A stretch of 41,646 bases of DNA from Purshia tridentata (Eukaryota; Streptophyta; Magnoliopsida; Rosales; Rosaceae). The notes below the pieces were generated by a model, which was given only the letters and a program-made list of their open reading frames with translations, made no database searches and was not told where the DNA came from. The DNA lies in NCBI GenBank assembly GCA_003254885.1, contig QANT01003783.1, positions 1-41,646 of the forward strand. Reading direction: 5' to 3'. Both the position numbers and the translations under genes were made by a program. This document shows, in pieces, positions 12,935-23,500 of the stretch. Numbering within the stretch: the stretch's first letter is position 1; the number at the start of each line of letters is the position of its first letter.

Positions 12935-13620
12935 TGGTTCGGTCAGTACTATTACTTTTCAACTGAGTATTTTTTTCATAGTCATCACATAGCATCCCAA
13001 ATTGGTAACTGACCTTTTTGTTTGGTTTTTAATGTAGATAATTAAATCGTGACTGAAATTTGAACTTCTGTGATTCTGGGGAAAAGAGGGATCATCAATG
13101 AGCCCTCTATTTCTGTGCTAGAACTTATATATCATGTGAGTTGAACCTTCTAGTATATGGAATTAAGTGTGGGTGTGTATCATGGTAGGCTTTTGGGGCA
13201 TGATGCCAGGTGTTCTTGATTTTAGCCCCTATTCACTATGTACTATTTTATGATAGACAGAATATCACAGCAGTGGTTATGCTCATTGTATTTATTGGTT
13301 GCAGGTGTACAGTAAAACTAGAACAATTCACCAGATTCTTTCCACAAGACCATCAGGTAGTTTTGTACAAAATGTAAATGTTTAGTAGGGGTTTTAAGTT
13401 TTTACCATAGAATATCTGATTGATTCTTTGAAAAAGCCTCGAGTGTAAGTTTGCTTCTGTTGTAAATATTCAATCAAATGATTCTCTCTCAATGAGCAGT
13501 GTTTGCAGTCAATAGAGATTTTGTGGGTAGGTGCTTTGTGCATAGTGAATTTAATTTTTTTATTCTTTTAGGCTCTCTTTAACGAGAAAAACTTACTCAT
13601 TCCCGTGATAGGTGCCACTG
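12935..13620 (+). other. ATG2 3' untranslated region and terminator zone, possible 3'UTR intron
   Basis: No coding sequence is seen. A donor-like G|GTCAGT at 12942 and a strong acceptor TTGGTTGCAG ending at 13303 could delimit a 362-base intron beginning 7 bases after the stop codon. AT-rich, polyadenylation-like sequence lies around 13360-13480. The exact transcript end cannot be placed from sequence alone. Confidence 0.4.
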
Positions 13621-13888
13621 CATCGACTCTGTAACATTGAATATAATCATAAACCAAAATTAGAAGAAAATAATCTAAAATTTAGATTTTTATTTGATTT
13701 GCACTCGTGTCGGAGCTTCCATTGAACCCTTTTTGCCTCCCATGCCATTAAACCTTTTGACCTTTTCTACTTTTATCTTTATGCATTTGCGGGTACCCAG
13801 ATGTTGGAGCCCAACAAATTCGGTGTTCTTTTTTAAGTAAAAAATTTCAAGGATATCATGGCACCCAATGTACAAATCAAAGGCAAGA

Positions 13889-14210
13889 AAGTGAACCTGA
13901 GTTCCAAGATAACAGCATTAGAAACTTAAAGATTGGTTTTGATCAAGAAATTAAATTTTGGATTTTGATAAAATTTTGAGATTTTAAAATTTTAAAATAT
14001 GAAAATTTCAAATTAAGTGAACCTGAGTTCCAAGATAACAGCATTAGAAACTTAAAGATTGGTTTGTTTTGATCAAGAAATTAAATTTTGCATTTTGATA
14101 AAATTTTGAGATTTTAAAATTTTAAAATATGAAAATTTCAAATTTTAAAATATGAAAATTTCAAATTTTAAAATATGAAAATTTCAAATTTCAAATTTCA
14201 AATTTCAAAA
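13889..14210. repeat. AT-rich direct duplication with nested short tandem repeats
   Basis: A block at 13889-14014 (126 bases) is repeated head to tail at 14015-14144 (130 bases). The copies are nearly identical apart from a 4-base insertion (GGTTTGTTTTG against GGTTTTG) and single substitutions. The second copy runs into a tandem array of a 23-base unit (ttttaaaatatgaaaatttc plus aaa), then into short aaatttc repeats ending near 14210. The surroundings (13620-14700) are AT-rich with no gene seen. Confidence 0.85.
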
Positions 14211-14777
14211 GAATTTAGGTAGAAATTTAATTAAAATAATTGAAACTTTTAATAAAATTTTGATAATTTTGATTTAGTAATATTTTGAGACGAAATTTTT
14301 GAAATTTAATTCTTTGATTTTGATCATGTATTCTAATTTTCAATGTGAATAACAAAGTTTTGGTCGAGGATGTTAATAACAAGGATTTTGTTGTTCTAAT
14401 ACTAACTACATTATAGGGTCGCCTGCATTTATTCTTTTAAGTAGAGTTATGAAAAACAAAATCTATTTTAAAAGGAGTTTTAACCCTAAGAAATTGGATT
14501 AAAACACCATGGAAGTGCTTGGGTGACTAGGCGAGGTTTAAATTATAGAAAATTACAAACTCAAATATGTAAATTACATCAACTTCAAAAACACAATATT
14601 TGATTTTTTCCCTAATTATTAGTCATTTTCTTTGGGCTCTGCCATCATTTAATAGATTTATTCATTTATTTAGAACAAAAAACAAATTTGAATTAAATTG
14701 ATAGTTTAATTTTGGGATATAAAGCAAAAGCAGAAATCAGAAATCAGAAATCAGAAAAACCCGAGAGGAAGGGATAC

Positions 14778-15026
14778 ATGGAGAGGGAGACTGAGAAGGT
14801 GGTTGGTGAAAAGAATCTAGTGTATGGAGAGGAGGTAGATGATGATGATGATGATGATGATAAGTCAAAGTCTGTATATTATATTGGAAAGCTGCTCTGG
14901 GGCCGCAGTTCCAAATATGGAAACCTCAAGCCATTCTGTTTGAGGTGTTCGGGAATCTCTATGATTAAGCAGTCATTCGGAGGCTGGCTTCTTCATGGAA
15001 GTGTAGGTCTGGTTTTTTTTGTGTAG
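14778..15026 (+). CDS. Possible small ORF with an Asp run (doubtful)
   Basis: An ATG-initiated frame of 82 codons. It starts MERETEKVVGEKN and contains an eight-residue Asp run encoded by a GAT microsatellite at about 14838-14861. It then reads YYIGKLLWGRSSKYGN and a Cys pair (CLRC). A TATA-like gatataaag lies at about 14716-14724, and a triplicated cagaaat motif precedes the ATG. I recognise no family. It may be a chance frame, a first exon, or a remnant. Confidence 0.15.
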   Translation: MERETEKVVGEKNLVYGEEVDDDDDDDDKSKSVYYIGKLLWGRSSKYGNLKPFCLRCSGISMIKQSFGGWLLHGSVGLVFFV

Positions 15027-16745
15027 TAATTATAAAGTGTACGTTAAATGATGCTTGGTTGGATAACATTGAAGAAAAATGTGTGTATGGGCTTCGATAT
15101 ATGTTTCTTTTAGAGATATTCCTAAACATAGTAGGCCCCCCAACATCACCAAAAGGGTGAAACTTAGCTTTTTTATTTCAGGTTTAGCATGAACACTGTA
15201 TTGGCATGGGAACAGTTAAACACTGTCCTACTCAAGCTAACCCTGGAGAAAATACTCCTTAATATTTATAATGGTAGCCTTTGATTCTGTTGGTCCAGTC
15301 ACAGTAATGGGAGCTCTTCTACGTCGATCACTAGAATAAGTTGTGGTACTGAAACTAATATAAGGAGACGTAAGTGTAAAATATTTACAAGTTAATTGCT
15401 TTGTACTTTTTGACTCTTGAGTATTTGCTTATTTGGTTTTGAATTGCTTCAAGATGCTCTCAAACTCAATGCATGGAAATTATGCATAGATTCAAAGAGC
15501 ATGAAGTTCAAAGTATGCACTCGACTTATTACATTCAATATGGTCTAATGCCATTGCAACATATTAAAATTCGTGAATAAGTAGTTATAAATTTAAGCTT
15601 TTGAAAAACTTAGAGGAATTGTTTTCGAATTATACAAGCATATGAATGACTGGTTATACCATCCAGTTTTTTAGATAAGCTAAGCATTAAATGGGAGAAT
15701 ACGTTCATTCTTATTAATAGGCCTGCAAATCCAAACTCCAAAGGAAACTAATGCAAATGGATACTGTTTATTCTTAAGCAAAATCCATAACATCGTGAAA
15801 TTTGGACTACATTTGTGGTTGGGGATAGTGAAACCCAAAGTGTGTTGCTTTAGTGTTTGCCAAATTGGCTGATAGTGAATTAGTGATCAATTAATTTGCT
15901 TGTACCCAAAGCCATCCTTGGTGACTGGGTCACTTTCAAGATTACCACCCTATAGATATCATCCAGAAAATGCTGTCTTTTAACCAATACACAAGCAATT
16001 CTTGTCAATGTTCTTTACTTTTGAGATATATCATTGAGAAAAGAGTAGCACTGCAAGAAAATCGCATCAGTGGACCACGTGATGCGCATGCAGTTGATGT
16101 GTTAATTAACAATTAGCTATAATAAATTGTCACATTAAGTGATCATGTATTGATTTAAAATATGATGTGATCATGTCTCTAACATTTTCCTTGAGGAAAT
16201 AGTTGATGGCCCTTCCTCTTTTGAACCATGTTTCCAGGAAGATTCCGGACCTCTTCTTCCTTGAAGAGAGTGGTCATTTGGGTGGCTGGAAAGGTCAGTA
16301 GAACACTAAAACTAGTGATTGGGGCATGCAGTAAAGATATTTCAGGGAGATCATGGAAAAGAGAAGAACTTCACTCTTGGTATATGTTAGCGACAGGCTG
16401 ATTTCCAAGTACTTGGTGTGAAAAAAAATAGGGGAGTGGATCCAAATCCATATAGAATAAAAAAAACCCATGATAGATCAACACACAATAAAATTTACAC
16501 CAACTCACAGAATTTCTTCTGAATCAAAAAAAAAGAAAAAAAAAGGGAAAAAACTCACAGAATTTCTTCAACTGCAAACATTTGTACAAAATGGCTTCAT
16601 CTACTTATCAGGAGGATGGGATAGGATGTTGTCTAGGATTAAATGGACAAAAAGAACTGCAAAGCTGAGCCAAGCCAAAGCCCTAAACATACACTCATAG
16701 AAACCACTCTATTCATACCTTAAAAATTTAGCAGGAAATTAATCC
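15027..16745. other. Intergenic region, no gene seen
   Basis: No coding exon is recognisable on either strand. The only structured spot is at 16049-16086. There CACTGCAAGAAAATCGC resembles the terminal sequence of plant CACTA transposons, and it overlaps an imperfect inverted repeat (cgcatca at 16063-16069, tgatgcg at 16080-16086). The 3' untranslated region of the minus-strand gene ending at 16746 probably occupies the right end. Confidence 0.5.
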
Positions 16746-17338
16746 TCAGATCCCATCATTTCTGCAAGTCAACCCTTCTTCAAATAGAAATTCCTGCAAA
16801 CAAGAAACCATTAATTACTCTTATCATCTTAATTAAGAACTCTCAATTTCCATCTTACTTAGAAACATCAAAGAGAAAAAAAGAAGAAAAAAAGAAAAAG
16901 AAAATCCACCTTAACCTGGCTTTCCTTGCTAATAAGTACAGCATCATGAACAAACATAGGCCTCCTCTCTTCAACTATCCTTTCAAGAACCCCGTGACCT
17001 CTATCACCTTTCTTAGGAACAATTTGAGCCCTCTTGAACCCCAACCTCTCCTTCCACCTGCTCAAACTCTTTGGTTGCCTTGGCAACACATCACCATAGT
17101 CATCATCAACAAGCAATTCATCTCTCAAAGTAGTCTTACCTAGCTGGTTAGCACAATTGTCCTTCACGGGCAGCAATGTGCCCTGGAATATGATCTCATC
17201 TGCGGATATCATCCCCAAATTGTTCACGGAGAATTCGAAATCTGACGAGACAGGTGCTTCTCTGTAGATGGCAGCTTCTTGCTTGATGGCTTGTTGAGTG
17301 TCTCCGAAGTCATTGGAGAAGGAAATTCTAGGATCCAT
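16746..17338 (-). CDS. Plant protein of unknown function (At3g19200-like by position)
   Basis: Two exons: 17338-16916 (141 codons) and 16793-16746 (15 codons plus stop), giving 156 aa. The start is MDPRISFSNDF at 17338; an in-frame codon 21 bases upstream gives no sensible extension. Visible features are a conserved-looking DFEFSVNNLGMISADEI segment (about residues 31-47), an acidic DDDYGD stretch, a basic SLSRWKERLGFKR segment and a short C-terminal tail EFLFEEGLTC. The intron has donor CAG|GTTAAG and acceptor TTTGCAG; without it the frame runs into a low-complexity FLFLFFFFF tail. There is no signal peptide or membrane segment. Similar DFEF/ADEI segments occur in several plant proteins of unknown role. 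Its place between ATG2 and RAD54 matches an unknown gene there in Arabidopsis, which is recalled, not checked. Confidence 0.75.
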
Positions 17339-20300
17339 AGATAGGAGGAATAAGCTCAAGTAGTACTAGTAGTAGTGGTGGTGCAAAAAATAAGCCTATA
17401 GCTTGTTGCTATATTGCTGCTAATTGTTAAACATGTTTAAGCATGCCATGGACACGCAAAACCAATGCCTACTAAACCTTTTAAATTTGCTGATTTACTT
17501 GCAAAGTTAGAATCCACATGGAGATGTTTGCATTTATATTAGGGAGAGCTTGTTTTATGCGTATGTCTGGTAGACACCTCATGTTACTTAGATTTGTCAC
17601 CTTTCAATTAAAAATGCATGTAAAAAAACAAACATCTTAATCTCTCTCTATAACATAATATTCTACTGCCAGTAACACCTACTAATTATTAATATGAATT
17701 TGTTTTGCTGGAGGTGGCCATGGCCAATCCACATTCACTTATCAAAAAGGATGTGAGTGGATGACAATTGATTGCAAAAAGTTTGGTTTCCATTCCACAT
17801 TAGTCAAATGTGCCAGACACTTTTACAAGTTATTTTTTTGTTTTTATTTTTGGAAGATGGTTAAATTTTGTGCCTGTCCAAATAAGGGGCATGTGTGAGT
17901 GTCACATGTCTAGATATGGCTGAGATCGCAACACCATATGATCTTTTCAACGTACAGGCCCTCTCTGTTTGATTGGTGGTAGAACCAAAGTAGGACAAAT
18001 AAAAAGATAACAAAAATGGTTTTTCCTGCACATAGCTGTCGGTTTGAGATTTAGTAGCGTTAGAGAGAGCACATTTTTTCCACATTAGATGATTATATAA
18101 TGCAACGTTATTAATCTAACAATTGATCATAATAATTGATGTAATAAGTACACCCAACGTCACATTATATCGTGTGAATAATTAATATGATTAGAAAATA
18201 TTGTTCGTCTCGTTTAAGATGAGGATGTGGGGCTGGACCTATAGCTCTTTTGGCAAACATTTCTTCCCACATTGATGATTTGATAAGGATAATATTTCAA
18301 TACAAACTTAAGTAGATGATTCAGATCATTTTATTACATTGAAGATGACTCTCATAATAATATGTCTTCAAACTTTGAAGATTGTGAATATTCATTGTAC
18401 AGAATTGTTGTGGTATTGGATAGTTTTTTCTTGATAAATTAGATCCCACCACTTTTCTTGAGATGTACTATTAGTTTTGACATATACTATTAAGCTTGGG
18501 AATCCTATTCCATATAATTGGTATGTGTCCTTTGAGATCTCCCAAGGTTCATGAAGACTTCAGCTAGCCAGTCTGCTTTTGTTAATCAAATACTATATAC
18601 ACATCAAGTTTTTCCACTTCTACCCATCCATGAAACAACCCCAATCTAGGACTTTGGATTCACTAGCTCCAAACTGCACAAGAAGAATAAAGATTCTTTA
18701 TTCCACTCTCTTAGGACTATTGACCTTCACAGTGGTTGCACATGGTTTACCCTCTATCTAGATCATTGAAATTTCTACAACTTAGCCTAATGGGGTTTTG
18801 ACAAGTGGCTGATTCCCAATTGACAACTGTGACAAACTTTTGCAGATACCTGAAGGCATTGCATTAGCCTCATGGGTTAGAGAAGAAAGAACTTGGTCAA
18901 AGGGCAATGTCTCCCTTTTGGTCTCCCAACTTGGTAGCAAAACTTGTCTTTTGCACTCTACTTTAAGTGCTTCCTCTGTCGTATCTTAAAAACTACCATA
19001 ATTAAATCCATATTCAAGGCTCATTTTACAATGTCAGATCAAGGATATAAACCTCTATAATGTTGGGTGCTTTGAACGTTACCCTAAATGTATATATAAT
19101 GTTATACTAATTACATCTCTCTCTCTCTCCTCCCTTTTCTAACATGCTTGTTGTATAGGTGTAGTAGAAAGTGGCTCCATCGCTATGTCAAAACTTATGC
19201 CATCGATGCCTAGTATAATATTCTGCTCTAAAGTCTAGCCTAGTCTAGTCTCTCATATATTTTAATGAAATGTAAGGCTGCTTAATTAGTGCTAATCAAG
19301 AAAATGGGGTACTACGAGCCCTCTGCCCCACGCATCTAACCAGCTCAATTTGAGCTTGGAGCAGTTTGTTTTCGGCTTTCTTCGCATTATTAAAGATGTT
19401 CTGAGGCATACAATTCTTCTTTTTTTTGCTGCTGAGCTCCCTTTTGGGTGTCATATTTTGGCATACATCACATTGCTAACCAAATCTATCATACAAGTGA
19501 AACCCATCTACGTAAGCTCCATCTTTATGAAAAATGTAGTCGACCAATATAATTAGTAAATGTAGTATAATTGAATAAGAATTGAATTCTTTGATGTGCA
19601 TATTTTTACTAATCGAATCACAGCCGTGTAATACAAATAAAAATCAAATAAAAACAAGTATATGAAAAGTCATCGAGGATCGGGATCCAATCAAATGATG
19701 AGTAGTCGTAACACTCACTTTCAGATTGATGGGTCAATCACTTATTCAAGACCCCATGAAGGTTGTCTGGAAAAATAAATGGCTATTTCAATAAATTGTG
19801 GTTGCAATTAAGGTATTGGCTGGCAATCCAGTCTATACTTCAACTTGAAAAGGCAAAAGCCATGATATTATTAATTTTCAGGATTGATATTGCTCTCTAG
19901 TCTCTATTAGACATGTAAATGGGTCGGATTTGGATTGGATTCAGATTGAAGTCAGGTCAATTTGCAAGTCTAGTCTCTATCCCCTTCTACAAATAAAAGA
20001 AGAAAGAACATCAATAACATCAGCAACTGCACATGCATCTGTCTACCAGTCTTTCTACATCAGTGAAGTGAAAGAGAATTTCGTGATTACATCAAATGAA
20101 TTAATGGAAGACTAATTTTACCTTTCATGTCATTGATATCATGATATTGGTTTAATCTGTCTTCTCTCTTAAGCATTTAATTATTTGAAATGATTTAATG
20201 CCTTTCTTATAAGTACTTGGAGATTATATGAATATTACGAATGGAAAGCCTCACAATTGATTCAGGGATGCCATCCATATTATAATTCTTGGACTAACTT

Positions 20301-20586
20301 TAATTATACCAATTAGAAAACATTGTCATTAAGAAATTTGAATATATATGTATTTGGTGATCATGTATCTTGCAGGGTATGTCTGTTTCATATACACAAC
20401 TTGCCATAAATTTGTATTGTTACATATTTATATATGCTTACATTAATCTAACCCACTCTCACTCCAATGTTGAACACTTGACATAGTGGGCGTGGGACCC
20501 ACTATTGTTTGTGAGCCTATTGAGCTATTGAAAAAATGGTGACAACAATGATAATAACAAAACCGCTAGAGAAGCCAAGACAAAAC
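17339..20586. other. Intergenic region between the unknown gene and RAD54
   Basis: The left end holds the probable promoter of the minus-strand unknown gene; TATATAAAT-like sequence lies near 17530-17541 when read on the minus strand. The right end probably holds the RAD54 3' untranslated region. In between I see AT-rich sequence, a short CT tract near 19107-19128 and scattered short open frames, none with recognisable similarity or splice-consistent extension. Confidence 0.5.
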
Positions 20587-23500
20587 TTACACAAAATCAT
20601 CTTCATTATGTTGGACAGTATCAGGAGACGATCTTTTCTGGGGCAATAAATTTGCAAGAGAGAGTTTAGGCTTCAATGCTACATGCACTGAACCCTTCAA
20701 AGAAGTTCTCACTGAATTCACAGTGGTGTTCTGTGAGGGCCTGAAAGGGGCAGATATTGTGCTTCCGGTAGAATTGTCACTCGAAAAAACAGGTTCCAGG
20801 GGTTTTCTTTGCCAAGACAATGGCATGGACTTCCGAATTGGGTTTTGCTTTAATTTGAGATGATTCTCTTTTCCTTCTTCTCCCTGAATCTTTGGGGTTA
20901 CTGCTGATTCAATAGGTACAAGCTTCCCATCCACTTGGTTTGTAAAAACAAATGTGACCTGAATGGTTAATAATCAGGACATCATGGTTCTGTTACATAA
21001 CATGAGTAATATTAAGCATTAAAGAGAAGTAGATATAGCTTCTTGTTTTTTTCATATGTATAAGAATGTCAAATGCAGTAACTGGAACTAGAGGCAAAAG
21101 GCAAACTAATGTGGTCATGTCCTTCCATGAAATAATCAATGAGAAAAATAAAATGGAGAAAAGAAAAGGTGGGGAAAAAAAAAGATATACCCTCCATTAG
21201 ATAGTTCTCACTTGTTGAGCTGGGATCCGTTCCCAAACTAAACATGATTCGTATTGTTAAACATGCCAGTACAGTTTTTTTTTTTTTTTTTTTCATTCCT
21301 CGGGAATGCTTGTTTCAGACTTTCTCATGTTTGTTAAGCCATAAACATGAATTTAGAAAAAAAAATCTTTCAAAAACAATTTTATTACAAAAGCATGTAA
21401 AAAGTAAAGTTTGACAGGCATGGTTAACTTAACATCAGTGTCGGATATGCTTGTGTTTTAGTCTGTTTTTATTTTGGCTCCTAAAATACATTTGTGTCAA
21501 TCAATCCTTAAGCAAGAATCAGAAGGAAAACATGTAGTAACGAAAAAGTTCAGAAATCTAGTTTTGTTTCTTAGAAATTAATGTAATGGTCACTGTAGAT
21601 TCAATGGCAGAGTCTTAGAGATACTTCCCTATATTTTTCTATTTTCTTTGCTACTTATTTATATTTTCTAATTCAAGAAAAAAAGTAAACACAATACTAA
21701 GAAATTGAAAACTTGTCTGGGGTGGTATACCTTTGTGGCCAAGTTAAAGGCGAAACTATTGCCATGCAGTTATCCAAAAAGATGATTAAAAAAAAAAAAA
21801 CAACTTTTCTCATACCTCATCGCCAGCTGAAGCTTGGAGAATAGCATCAGGTACTGAAGTCGGGAAGAAATGATGCCCCCAATTACTTAAATCTTCTTCT
21901 AGAGGTGCCCCTACCTGAAAAACGAAATGTTTCTATAAATTTATCAAAACAAATGTGAAAAAGCAATAAGCATCAATGACGTCTAATAAACAGATGTGGC
22001 CAACCTGCTTCTCTGAGCTCTTTAACTCATGTAAGCATCCAGCAATCTCTGCAAATCCACCTATATCAGAGATTTCTTGGTCGGACTGACCACTTTTGTC
22101 AGTTGATTCGTTTGCATCTCCCTCTGCTGTGCTCTGTGGTGCGTCATTGCAATGATGGCAACGGATGCAGTTCATCTGCTCATGAACTTCAGACCTTCAT
22201 AGAATGAAAACAACCATTAGCAGGAAAAAGAATTATCACAGCATGAAAATGAAATGCGGCAGTCAAGGAACAGTTTAACCAGCATTTACACATGACTCGA
22301 GAGGTTAAGAACATTGATTCAAACCTTCATTTCATTAATATAAAAAGAATTGTCTAATTAAAAATTACTGTGTAAAAGAAAAAGTTACTTGATTTATTTT
22401 AATAACTGAAAAACTACAATATCTTAAGAAAACGTTTCCAATGCTGGATAAAAGCTTATATGCATAACCTATTAATTTTCTGATACAAAGGCTAAAGTTT
22501 ACCACTATATCTTTTACGCTTTGGCACACTGACTGGAAAATAGAGAAATAGAAGAGGAGCAATATAAGTAGGCATCATTATATAGAGTATCATCTGATAT
22601 GTAGTGGCACAACTTAACAATTGTTATGATAAGAACTACATTTAGAAAGAAATAGGGGGAATAAAAGGCATCTAATTGGAAGTTTTGGAACTTTCATCAA
22701 AATCATATAAAAGATTAGCAACTGTAAATGAAAAGTGAAACCTATTACTCAATCCATGTATTGTTTACAACCAATCAACAAGGTATGAATCATATACACT
22801 ATTGATGCCATTTGAAATACTAAATCCATAATATGAAAATTCAACCGTTTCACTCAGCAAACCCATTCACATGGCAGATATACATGATGATATTGCAGTA
22901 AAGAACATGACCCAGCAAAAGGATTACCAAAAAAAAAAAAAAGAAGAAGAAGAAATTACCTCACGTTCTCATGAAATGTGAACAGATCGCGTAGGTCTTC
23001 AATTGAAAGNACCTCACATTCTCATGAAATGTGAACAGATCGCGTAGGTCTTCAATTGAAAGAAAGTTTCCCTGGAACAAAAGAACTTTTGTATAGCAGG
23101 CATTTAAAGGCAACACCAACCACAAAGCAAGAAAGAGGTCCAAATCCAGACCTGTGCCATCGAGCTATCTGTTTGTTCCTGCTGAATAACTTTTTGAAGA
23201 CCTTCTTTTGACATCTGACGCTGGTAGACCTATAGAATACAAGGATGGTTTTTTACTGGGAGTCTTGAAAGAATTGACTGCATAAATCATAGAAATGCAG
23301 AAGGAAACAAATGACAGTGATTATGATAACTTGATTGTTGCCATATCAAAACCTTTTCTTCAATTGTTCCAGTACTTAAAAATCTATAAATGTATACTCT
23401 CTTCTTTTGTCCATCCCTCCAAACCCTTGCAGCAGCCTATATATGGGATAGGACAAAAAATCAAACAAGGAAAATATTATACAGAAGAATGTGCATATTT

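Noticed and set aside
13690..13875. Minus-strand frame with EKVKRFNGMGGKKGS, faintly like a Copia gag segment
   Set aside because: The likeness is a few residues only, with no flanking LTR, pol pieces or target duplication.
18430..19060. Short protein-like minus-strand stretches in the intergenic region
   Set aside because: They are interrupted by stops every 20-60 codons and resemble no family I recognise.
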